From: Chersky-840 sp035532735 | GTDB lineage: Bacteria; Actinomycetota; Acidimicrobiia; Acidimicrobiales; UBA8190 | Length of the DNA: 26,593 bases | Direction of reading: 5' to 3' | Assembly: GCA_035532735.1 (NCBI GenBank) | Contig: DATKQM010000038.1 | Coordinates: 1 to 26,593 of the forward strand | In this document: positions 7,884 through 16,481 of the stretch, one piece after another | How the letters are laid out: every line of letters begins with the position of its first letter | How positions within the stretch are numbered: the first letter of the stretch is position 1 | Translations under genes and position numbers: made by a program | Notes under the pieces: model-generated | Seen by the model: only the letters and a program-made list of their open reading frames with translations | Database searches by the model: none | Told to the model about the DNA's origin: nothing

Positions 7884-10059
7884 AGAGCTCGGGCCAGTAG
7901 CGCAGCTCGACGACGTGGTGGCCGGCGGGGACCCTCGCCTCGAGCATTGACCCCTTGGCCCAGCGTTTGAGAGCGACGGGATGACCGTCGATCGAAGCAT
8001 CCCAACCCGGTAGGGCCGTGACCCTGAGCCGCAGGATCTGGGGTGCGGCCCCGTCCGTGACGATCCGCATCGACGCGGCTCCCGGGTGTGTCACCGGCAC
8101 CGGGGTCCCTCGGGCGTCGATGGCCAGGGTCCGACCCTGGCCGGGAAGCGACAACAGCGTCGCTTGGCCCGACCCCGGCACGTGGAACAGTGCCTCGCCG
8201 GCCACCGACCCGTCTCTGACCGCGCCCGTCGGGGCCGGACCGTCAGCGGGGGTGAGCACGTAGCTGACCCCGAAGACGCGAGCTTCGGCGGCTGTGGTGA
8301 TCTGGGGGCAGAACAGGCCCACCCGACGCAGATTGCTGGCCAGGCGCTGGCCGCTGACGGCCCTCCACGACGCGTAATACGTGTTCGGGAGGACCGGCTC
8401 GTAGACGGAGAACTCGTGGACCCCGTAGCCGATGTTGGCGTTGGGTCGGATGCCGACCTCGGTGGAGTACGGGGGCGAGAACGGACGGGGACGGCACGGT
8501 CCCATGGCCACGAGCGAGGACCCCACCGCGTGTTGGAGGGCGGTCACGCCGGGAGTGGGGGGGAAGTAGCTGGCGCTGATGGACCAGAACGAGACGCCCA
8601 AGGCCACGAGGACCGAGCTCTGCACAGCCAAGAGCGTCCCCGCCACCAGACGCCGACGGCGAGGTCCAAAAGGCGCGTGCCCCGCAGACGGCTTGCCCAC
8701 CCCCGACGCCAGCAGCAGGGCCACTCCCACGACGACCTCGGCCGCCGACCACGCCAGCCGGGCTCCTTGGCCCCCGTGGGTGCGCTGGCTGCCGACGCTG
8801 ACCGCGACAGTGACCAAGGCCACGACCACACCGGCCCCGCCCAGGGCACCGAGCGTCCATTTGCGCAGCGTGGCGGGCATCTCGTCGCGAAGCAGCGCCT
8901 CGATGCCGGCCGCCCCCAGCACCGCCAGCGCCAGCGCCAAGATCATGACGTCGCGGTTCCAGGTGATCCGGCCGAACACGGGAACCGCCCGCAACACTGC
9001 GTACAGAGGGCTCTTGTAGGTGAGCACCGCCCCGACCACCGCCACCGCACCGAGCCCCAGGATCTCAGGACGGCCCCAGAACACCCGCAGCGCCACCACG
9101 GCCAGGACGACCGCCAGAACGCCGAGGTAGGGCGGCGGCACCCGGAAGTCGGTTCCCTGCAGGCCGATCAACACGTCCGACAGGTGCGACAGCGGGTAGG
9201 CGGCGGCACCCGATGCCGAGGCCCGGCCTGAGGCTTGCACCACCTGGAGACCGGGCAGGATCAACGGCGCCCCGAGTCCGAGCCCACACGCACCGGCCAC
9301 CGCGACGTCGACGATCGGGCGCCGCAGGGGGCCTCCCGAGGTGCGCCTCCGCCGGGCGAGCGACACCCCGAGGAAGATCACCAGTGAGACGGCCATGACG
9401 GCCAGGCTCTCGGGATGACCTCCGTAGACAGCCGCCGCCACCACGAGCGCCAGGAGGATCGTGTACCGCATGCGGTGCCGGCCTCGCATCAGCACCACAG
9501 CGACGGCGAAGAGCCAACCGGCCCAACACGTCACCCCCGTCATCGCCCATCCCGCGTAGTGGAGCATCGGCCCCGAGAGCTCGAAGACCGTCCCTCCGAA
9601 CGCCGCGCTCAGCGGGCCCATGCCGAGCACCCGACACAACGTGTACGCGCCGGCGCCTGCGATGACGAATTTGGAGAGGACGATCACCGTGTACGCGAGG
9701 TGAAGGGGCGCGAGATAGCTCAGCAGGACGGGGACGCTGAACACGCCCGACTGCCAGCTGAACGCGAGCGGCATCCCGAGCACGTTGTAGGGGTTCCACA
9801 GAGGCAACTGGCCGCTGTGCACCTGATGCCAGGCCAGGTTCGTCAGCGGGACGAAATACAGGATCTGATCGGCGGGGAATGTGCTGTGCACGGCGACGCC
9901 GACGTGATGGGTCAGCCCGATCCGCGACAGCAAGTCGAACGATCCGAGCGAGACACCAGGCCGAAGCACCGGAGCCATCACCGCTACCGCGGCGAGCACC
10001 GTCCAGGCCAGTCCGAGGGCGTCAGGCACCCATCGGTGCACTGCGAGGCGGAAGCGCAT
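7780..10059 (-). CDS. YfhO-family multi-span membrane protein (putative GT-C glycosyltransferase)
   Basis: A 759-residue polytopic membrane protein. The N-terminus has SFDLLSR (about 40-46), FPADQILYFVP (61-71) and PLWNPYNVLGMP (86-97). These conserved loops are typical of the YfhO family, whose GT-C fold uses polyprenyl-phosphate sugars outside the membrane. Many hydrophobic helices follow. A soluble domain occupies roughly residues 480-710, and a last helix is followed by a basic tail. The soluble part contains the GWDASIDGHPV pattern common in YfhO C-termini. In Bacillus, YfhO acts with a GT2 that makes the lipid-linked sugar and adds sugars to teichoic acid; a similar role here, paired with the GT2 at 5625, is an inference. 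ATG at 10059 begins 6 bases after the GT-A-like gene. Its 3' end overlaps the convergent surface-protein gene. Confidence 0.85.
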   Translation of the reverse strand: MRFRLAVHRWVPDALGLAWTVLAAVAVMAPVLRPGVSLGSFDLLSRIGLTHHVGVAVHSTFPADQILYFVPLTNLAWHQVHSGQLPLWNPYNVLGMPLAFSWQSGVFSVPVLLSYLAPLHLAYTVIVLSKFVIAGAGAYTLCRVLGMGPLSAAFGGTVFELSGPMLHYAGWAMTGVTCWAGWLFAVAVVLMRGRHRMRYTILLALVVAAAVYGGHPESLAVMAVSLVIFLGVSLARRRRTSGGPLRRPIVDVAVAGACGLGLGAPLILPGLQVVQASGRASASGAAAYPLSHLSDVLIGLQGTDFRVPPPYLGVLAVVLAVVALRVFWGRPEILGLGAVAVVGAVLTYKSPLYAVLRAVPVFGRITWNRDVMILALALAVLGAAGIEALLRDEMPATLRKWTLGALGGAGVVVALVTVAVSVGSQRTHGGQGARLAWSAAEVVVGVALLLASGVGKPSAGHAPFGPRRRRLVAGTLLAVQSSVLVALGVSFWSISASYFPPTPGVTALQHAVGSSLVAMGPCRPRPFSPPYSTEVGIRPNANIGYGVHEFSVYEPVLPNTYYASWRAVSGQRLASNLRRVGLFCPQITTAAEARVFGVSYVLTPADGPAPTGAVRDGSVAGEALFHVPGSGQATLLSLPGQGRTLAIDARGTPVPVTHPGAASMRIVTDGAAPQILRLRVTALPGWDASIDGHPVALKRWAKGSMLEARVPAGHHVVELRYWPELFTVGLVVAAAVVVGLVAAAAVVRRRARGGAPGSH

Positions 10060-10065
10060 CGTCGA

Positions 10066-10875
10066 TCAGATCAGTTCTCGATAGAACTCCGGATCGGTCT
10101 CGATCCGGTGGTAGACGTCGTCACTGAGGCGCTGTCCGGCTGCGGCGGTCCGGGCATGGAAGCGTTGCGCCCGGGCTCTGTTGCGTCGTCGCAGGAGCCG
10201 GCCCAGACCGGGCACGTGCTTGGCGCGCGTGGTGAGCCGGGGCGGATTGACCAAGTCCACGCGGCCGACCGCCCACCGGAACCCGGCGCCGTGGTGATAG
10301 ACGATGTCCCCGTAGACGCCGAACCACAGGGGATGCAGGTTCACCCGGTTGCTGCGCAACAGCGGCGTCCAACGGTCCCCGGCGCGTTCAAGGGCGCGCA
10401 GGAGATTGCCCCCCACGTCGGTCGTCGGCCTCCCGTCAGCCGCCTCCCACGGGTACCCCTGGGACCAGTCGCCGTGGAGCCGTTCCCAGTCACGCACCCG
10501 GATGGCACAGAACGACGGATGGGGTTGGCGGTCGGTGACGTTCTCGTCCCGGCGGACCGCTACGAGGGTGGAGGTCTCGAGGCCCTTGCGCACACATGGC
10601 ATCGGATCGGCGATGGGGAAGGCGTCACCGTCGAGGAAGATGACGATGTCGTCGGGGTCTGCGTCCGCGACGATCTCACCCGCCAAGAGGTTGAGCTTCC
10701 CGGCGTGGTCCCCGAGGATGGTGATCACGCGGTCGAATTTCTCGGCGTGCCCAGGGGGCACGTTCTGCAGGTTGGCATAGACCTTGAAGGGCTCGCCCAT
10801 GTGGCGGCGCAAGAAGGCCAGTTGGAGGTCGATCCAGCGCGCCGACGTGACGTGCACGGTGGCGACGTAGATCAC
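10066..10875 (-). CDS. GT-A-like putative glycosyltransferase with DGD motif
   Basis: A 269-residue soluble protein starting MIYVATVHVTSARWID, a Rossmann-like first strand. IVIFLDGDAFPI places a DxD-type metal site at Asp82-Asp84, which suggests a GT-A nucleotide-sugar transferase. No specific family is recognised. SFCAIRVRDW and WFGVYGDIVYHHGAGF are typical of proteins in which the acceptor site follows the DxD. GTG at 10875 is the start. It has no convincing ribosome site, but the hexamer TATGGT lies 6 bases upstream, so a leaderless transcript is possible. It forms an operon with the YfhO-like gene. Confidence 0.75.
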   Translation of the reverse strand: MIYVATVHVTSARWIDLQLAFLRRHMGEPFKVYANLQNVPPGHAEKFDRVITILGDHAGKLNLLAGEIVADADPDDIVIFLDGDAFPIADPMPCVRKGLETSTLVAVRRDENVTDRQPHPSFCAIRVRDWERLHGDWSQGYPWEAADGRPTTDVGGNLLRALERAGDRWTPLLRSNRVNLHPLWFGVYGDIVYHHGAGFRWAVGRVDLVNPPRLTTRAKHVPGLGRLLRRRNRARAQRFHARTAAAGQRLSDDVYHRIETDPEFYRELI

Positions 10876-10881
10876 CGCACC

Positions 10882-10904
10882 ACCATAGGCAGGGCGTGGT
10901 GGTT
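10882..10904 (-). promoter_or_regulatory. Candidate leaderless promoter for the GT-A-like gene
   Basis: On the minus strand TATGGT (10887-10882) lies 6 bases before GTG 10875. CCGACA ends 16 bases upstream of it and matches four of six -35 bases. Transcription would start at or next to the start codon. The element lies in the 45-bp gap between two divergent genes. Confidence 0.35.
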
Positions 10905-10920
10905 GTCGGGGAACATCGCA

Positions 10921-11817
10921 GTGTGGCAGCCTGACCCTGTGGCCCTACGGACAGCGCTGGGGAATGCGCTGCACCGGACCCCAGAGGGTCTGCGCAGGAT
11001 GCTCCCGTCGGGCCTCCGGGACGAGGTACGCAGACGCGTGGGCCCCTTCGCTCCCTGGGAGGCCGGTTTCACCCACTCGCCGTCTCCACCCGCTCCCGGA
11101 GAGGTGGTGGGGCCACCGGATTTCGTCGGGATCGGCGTCCAGAAGGCCGGGACCACGTGGTGGTTCACCCTCATCGTCTCGCACCCCGATATCTTCCAAC
11201 CTGCCACGGTCCACAAGGAACGCCACTACTTCGCGCCCTACGCCACGCACGGGTTCGGCGCCGAGCAGGTGCGCGGCTACCACCAGTCGTTCCGCCGTCC
11301 CGAGGGCCTGTTGACCGGCGAGTGGACCCCGGATTACATCTACCAGCCCTGGGTGCCCGAGCTCTTGGAGCGGGCGGCACCCGAGGCGCGCCTCGTCGTG
11401 ATGGTGCGCGACCCCGTCGACCGTCTGGTGTCGGGGCTGGCCCACACCCCGATCGCCCCCGGTTCCCACCTCGGCATGGTTGCGGCGGAGGCCGTGCATC
11501 GCGGCCTGTATGCGGCGGCCTTGCAGCGGTGGGCGGGCCCTCTCCAGGCGGGCCGGATCCTTGTGTTGCAGTACGAGCAGTGCGTGCGAGACCCCGTGGG
11601 TCAACTCGGCCGCACCTTCCGGTTCTTGGGGATCGACGATCAATTCCATCCCCGCCACATCGACCGCGTGTCGAGCTCCACCCGCACGGAGAAGGTCACA
11701 CTCGACCAAGACGCCCGCAAGAGGCTGGTCGCACTCTACGAACCCGACGTCGACGCCTTGGTCGGGCTCGTTCCCGACCTCGACCTGACGCTGTGGCCGA
11801 ACTTCACGGGCCACTGA
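10921..11817 (+). CDS. PAPS-dependent sulfotransferase (Sulfotransfer_1 type)
   Basis: A 298-residue protein from GTG 10921. The phosphosulfate loop GVQKAGTTWW begins at residue 72 and the 3'-phosphate motif RDPVDRLVS has Arg163 and Ser171. KERHYFAPYATHGF follows the loop, as KELSYF does in the sulfotransferase at 2008. YEQCVRDPVGQL and FLGID are standard later motifs. The frame is open far upstream, but that portion is antisense to the two minus-strand genes and is not protein-like. GGGG lies 8 bases before GTG 10921; GTG 10939 is an alternative. It stands alone between two minus-strand operons and is divergent from the GT-A-like gene. It is predicted to sulfate a glycan or lipid product of the locus. 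Confidence 0.85.
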   Translation: MWQPDPVALRTALGNALHRTPEGLRRMLPSGLRDEVRRRVGPFAPWEAGFTHSPSPPAPGEVVGPPDFVGIGVQKAGTTWWFTLIVSHPDIFQPATVHKERHYFAPYATHGFGAEQVRGYHQSFRRPEGLLTGEWTPDYIYQPWVPELLERAAPEARLVVMVRDPVDRLVSGLAHTPIAPGSHLGMVAAEAVHRGLYAAALQRWAGPLQAGRILVLQYEQCVRDPVGQLGRTFRFLGIDDQFHPRHIDRVSSSTRTEKVTLDQDARKRLVALYEPDVDALVGLVPDLDLTLWPNFTGH

Positions 11818-11838
11818 GGACCTCGGGCCACTGAGGAC
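11807..11838. repeat. 15-bp direct repeat spanning the sulfotransferase stop
   Basis: CGGGCCACTGAGGAC occurs at 11807-11821 and again at 11824-11838, a period of 17 bases. The first copy contains the TGA stop of the sulfotransferase gene. It lies in the 30-bp gap between convergent genes and is probably a recent local duplication. Confidence 0.8.
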
Positions 11839-11847
11839 GTCGGGCCC

Positions 11848-12727
11848 TCACGGTTGGAGGCGACGTAGGGCCGGGACCGCACCGGCGCGCTGAGCGGACC
11901 GGTCGGGACCATGGAGGTACAGACCCAACAGACGTAGCGCGCTGCGTCGTCGCGCCCCGCGGTACGCGGCGCAACGCAGCGCCTGCCCGAAGAGGGTGCC
12001 GGCCCGGTAGAGCACCCAACCTCCCGGCCCGTACCACTTGCGGATGTAGCGCTCGATCGCCGCGTGCAGCCGGAGCTGCAGTCGCGTCCGGTCCGACTCG
12101 GTCCCTCCCGCGGCGTGCTCAGCCGCCACGTCGGGGCAGAAGTGCACCTGCCAACCACACGCCAGGGCGCGGCGCTGCCAGTCCTCGTCCTCGCTGTAGA
12201 GAAAGTACCGCTCGTCGAACGTCCCCACCTCGGCCAGGGCGGTTTTGCGGAGCAGGAGGATCGAGCCGGCCAGGAAGTACCGCGACGACCGCAGGCGCCG
12301 GCGGGTGAGACCCACGGCTTCGGCCCACGCGCCGGCCGGTGTGTGCCACGGCCAGCGGGCCCGGGCGGAGGCGGCTGAACCCGGCGTGTGTTGGGCGGGG
12401 GCGACGCACGCCACTCGGGGACGGGCCTGAAGCTCGTGGTGGAGACGGTCGAGGGCGTCGGGGGTGATCCGGGCGTCGGGGTTGAGCAGCAGCACGTCGC
12501 GGGTGGGGTCGGCCAAGCACTCGAGGCCCACGTTCACCCCCGCCGCGAACCCGAGGTTGGCACCGGGGTCCACGTACCGGGCGCCGGCCGCGCTGACCAC
12601 AGCCGCGGTGGCCGGCGACGACGAGTTGTCCACCACGACGGTGGGATACCCCTGCCCCAGCGCGGCCAGCGCTCCCGCCAGGACGTCGGGGGGACCGTAG
12701 GCGACGACGACGACGTCGAGCCCGGCG

Positions 12728-12744
<17 letters not shown>
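11848..12744 (-). CDS. GT2 glycosyltransferase (WbbL/rhamnosyltransferase-like), copy 1
   Basis: A 298-residue GT2. Key motifs in order are DVVVVAYG, VVVDNSSS, DPGANLGFAAGVN, DVLLLNPDA, a gap, then FDERYFLYSEDEDWQRRA and an Arg/Tyr-rich C-terminal region (YIRKWYGPGGW). These are diagnostic for the WbbL-like branch that adds rhamnose or a similar deoxysugar to lipid-linked glycans; the donor is an inference. Upstream in-frame codons belong to the antisense shadow of the aminotransferase. GTG 12744 (or the next codon, 12741) is the likely start, overlapping the aminotransferase end by 17 bases. It is the last gene of the operon and a clear paralog of the GT2 at 21307-20327. Confidence 0.87.
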
Positions 12745-13851
<1,107 letters not shown>

Positions 13852-13855
<4 letters not shown>

Positions 13856-14817
13856 GCCGGCACCGCCGGGCCGGCGGACAGCGCGCCGCATCGGCCCCCG
13901 ACCGCGACGAGGAGCGCGGCCGTGAAGATCACGAGGGCGACCGGGCCGACGATCGATCGCCCGCCCGACACACCCAGCGCGGCGCCGGAGAAGACGGCCT
14001 CAGCCCCGATGTAGACCAGGGCGACGACACCACGGCCCCATCCCCGCTCCACGGCGAGGTCGTAGGGATGGCGGCGGTCTCCCGTCGTGATCGACTGGCG
14101 CGACCGAAGTCGCCGGGCCACGGCGAAGACCACTTCGGCCACGGGCACCGCCACGATCACCAGGCTCGCCACACTCACCGACGACCGCGTCCCCGGCGCC
14201 CACGCCGCCGCCAGGAGCACGGCCAGTGAGGAGCCGAGGACGTACGCGCCGGCGTCCCCGAGGTAGATCCTCGCCGGCGGGCGGTTGAAGACCAGGAAGG
14301 CGGCCAGGGCCGCGGCCAGGGCCGCGGCCACATCTCGGGCTCCGCCGTGCACGAGCACAGCGAAGGCCACACACGCCACGGCGATGACCCCTGCTGCCAG
14401 CGCGTCGATCCCGTCGAGGAAGTTCGCCCCGTTCATGAGGACCACCGACAGCACCGCCACGAGGATCACCCCGGCGACGCCACCGACCCGGGTCGGCACA
14501 GCCAGTGCGACGCCCACGCCGAGCACCACCTGCCCCGCCAGTCGCGTCCACGCCGGAATGTCGAACCGGTCGTCGAGCACGCCGAGGACGACGGCGCCCG
14601 CCATGGGTACCACCACCACCGGGCGTCCAACAGCCACGCCCACGAGCGCGGCGAGGAACACCGCCACGCCCCCGAGGTATGGCACCGGCGCTGATTGGGG
14701 CTTGAGCGGCCCGGGACGGTCGAGCACCCCCAGGTGCTTCGCCACCACCATCGCCACCGGAACAAGGACGAGGGCGGAGCCGAACGCTGTTGCGCTCACC
14801 ACCAGGACGCGTGTCAC
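13852..14817 (-). CDS. MraY/WecA-family polyprenyl-phosphate sugar-1-phosphate transferase
   Basis: A 321-residue integral membrane protein with about nine to eleven helices. It should start glycan assembly by moving a sugar-1-phosphate from a UDP-sugar to polyprenyl phosphate. Motifs are PVPYLGGVAV (46-55), LGVLDDRFD with Asp82/83, NGANFLDGIDALAAG with Asp135 and Asp138, and RIYLGDAGAYVLG with Asp188. The final cytoplasmic loop reads GDRRHPYD (His250), where most relatives carry a multi-histidine HxHH-type motif; the reduced form is unusual. GTG 14817 overlaps the acetyltransferase stop (GTGA), and the gene's own stop overlaps the aminotransferase start in the same way, so three genes are translationally linked. 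It is the only initiating transferase in the window. Confidence 0.92.
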
Positions 14818-15491
14818 GAACCGGGCTCGGCGTACGGGACCGCACGGCTGGGAACCGCTGTCTCCATCACGACCGACCGGGTGCCCCGGTGCATCTCGAA
14901 CGAGCGGGCCACGGTGAAACCGGCGCGCTCGTACATGGCGATCGCAGACGCGTTGTCCGCTCCCACCACCACCGATGCCGCACCGGCTCCCCGGCGCTCG
15001 AGCTCGCCCAGGAACCCCTCGACGAGTCCGAGACCCACCCGCCGGCCCCGAAACCGGGGGTCGACCGCCACCGCCAACAGCTCCCCGGCGTGGGTGTCGG
15101 CACCTCCCAGTCCATGGCCGAGTCCGTGACGCAACGTCTCGAACACACGCGGCAAGGCCGTGACCAGGCCGACAGGAGCACTGAGCGCGGCGACGACCGA
15201 GTCGCGCAGGAGGAAGCTCCGGTAGAGCCGACCGAGCGCCACCGAGCCGGCGATGAATCCGACCACGGTCCCTTCGGCTTCCGCCACGAGCAGAAAGGAA
15301 TCGTCGGAGCGCGCGATCCGTCCATACAGGCGCCGGAGGAACTGGGCCCCGAGACTCGCGAGGAATCCCTCGGAGATGAGCTGCCCATGCAACGATGCGG
15401 CCCTCCCGGCGTCCGCCGGGCCGCCCACCCGCACAGAAGCGAAGGTGCCGCCGCGACCGCCGGCCACCGGTCCGCCCTCACCGCCACGCAT
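14814..15491 (-). CDS. GNAT-family N-acetyltransferase
   Basis: A 225-residue protein with a GNAT fold. ELLAVAVDPRFRGRRVGLGL (about residues 137-156) contains the RxxGxG/A acetyl-CoA pyrophosphate loop, and VGADNASAIAMYERAGF is the usual later motif. The first 15 residues are Gly-rich. ATG 15491 has a good AGGGG site 5 bases upstream. Its place directly before the sugar-phosphate transferase and aminotransferase suggests that it acetylates the amino group made by the aminotransferase, as WecD does in enterobacterial antigen synthesis. Another acyl acceptor is possible. Confidence 0.82.
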   Translation of the reverse strand: MRGGEGGPVAGGRGGTFASVRVGGPADAGRAASLHGQLISEGFLASLGAQFLRRLYGRIARSDDSFLLVAEAEGTVVGFIAGSVALGRLYRSFLLRDSVVAALSAPVGLVTALPRVFETLRHGLGHGLGGADTHAGELLAVAVDPRFRGRRVGLGLVEGFLGELERRGAGAASVVVGADNASAIAMYERAGFTVARSFEMHRGTRSVVMETAVPSRAVPYAEPGS

Positions 15492-15548
15492 CGTCGCCCC
15501 TCTCGCACGACCCGCGGAGCCAGGTCACGCCCCGTGCCTCTCCCCAGT

Positions 15549-16472
15549 CTACGTCCGCCCCCGCGCCAGCAGGGAGGCCATGAGGCGTGCCTGAAGCCCG
15601 GGATCCCGGCGTCGCTGTCCGGCCCGCGAGGCGACGAAGTTCGAGGCCAATAGGAAGCCGACCGAGGTGACGTCGCGCACCGAGCGCCCCCCACCGGGGC
15701 CGAGGCTGCGCACCATGGCGCCGCGCCCCTGCTCGTAACCGGCGAGGACCGTCTCGTGGTACAGCCGGCACGCACCGGTCATCGTCGCTCCGTGCTTGGC
15801 CACGAAATTGCGTCGCCCTGTCACTTGGGCCTCGACGGCTCGCGTGACCCGGCTGCCACCATGCTGGGTGTAGAGGTACCCGACGTGGGGCACCGTGCGC
15901 ACGAGACCTTCGCGCGAGCAACGCAGCCACAGGTCCCAGTCCTCGCCGGTGGGCAGGTCCGGGTCGAAGCGGACATCGAAAGACAGTGCGGCGCGGCGCA
16001 CCACGGCAAAAGGCAGCGCCACGAAGTTCTGCCAGAGCAATTGTCGACTGCCGAACTCGAGCGGGCCCCGAAAGACGGCTGCCCCCCCGCCGTCGGCATG
16101 GTGAACGACGTGCCAGGACGAGGCCGCCACCACATCCGGATGCGCATCGAGGAAGTCGAGCAGGACACGACCCACGCCGGGGAACCAGGCGTCGTCATCG
16201 TCACAGAACGCCACGAGCTCGCCGCGGGCGACCTCGAGGCCTTCGTTGCGGGCGACACACGGGCCGACCGACCCGGCCGTTCGGACGATCCGGACCCGGG
16301 GGTCCTCGCGGGCGAGGCGGTCGAGAACCTCGACGCTGTCAGCCGTCGAGCTGTCGTCGACGATCACCAGTTCCATGGCGTCCACGTCCTGGGACAGGAC
16401 CGACGTCGCGGCCCGCACGACCTCCCGGGCGCGATCGTGCGTCGGCATGACCACGCTCAAGAGGGCTGTCAT
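15549..16472 (-). CDS. GT2 family glycosyltransferase
   Basis: A 307-residue classical GT2. LLSVVMPTHDRA opens the fold, VIVDDSS is at residues 36-42, the metal-binding DDDD is at 91-94, and PTGEDWDLWLRC carries the ED catalytic-base motif. It belongs to the large inverting group of bacterial glycan-extending enzymes. The donor and acceptor are unknown. ATG 16472 follows the upstream fusion gene by 9 bases, and 57 bases separate its stop from the acetyltransferase gene. The C-terminal 60 residues are basic and may contact the membrane. Confidence 0.88.
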   Translation of the reverse strand: MTALLSVVMPTHDRAREVVRAATSVLSQDVDAMELVIVDDSSTADSVEVLDRLAREDPRVRIVRTAGSVGPCVARNEGLEVARGELVAFCDDDDAWFPGVGRVLLDFLDAHPDVVAASSWHVVHHADGGGAAVFRGPLEFGSRQLLWQNFVALPFAVVRRAALSFDVRFDPDLPTGEDWDLWLRCSREGLVRTVPHVGYLYTQHGGSRVTRAVEAQVTGRRNFVAKHGATMTGACRLYHETVLAGYEQGRGAMVRSLGPGGGRSVRDVTSVGFLLASNFVASRAGQRRRDPGLQARLMASLLARGRT

Positions 16473-16481
16473 GGCCGTGCC

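Noticed and set aside
8086..9231. 381-codon + strand open frame
   Set aside because: It is a shadow of the YfhO-like gene; the translation is rich in Arg, His and Gln without hydrophobic core patterns.
9415..10920. Long + strand open frame joined to the sulfotransferase at 10921
   Set aside because: This part is antisense to the YfhO-like and GT-A-like genes, is rich in Arg/His/Pro/Gln and shows no domain; high GC content keeps the antisense frame open.
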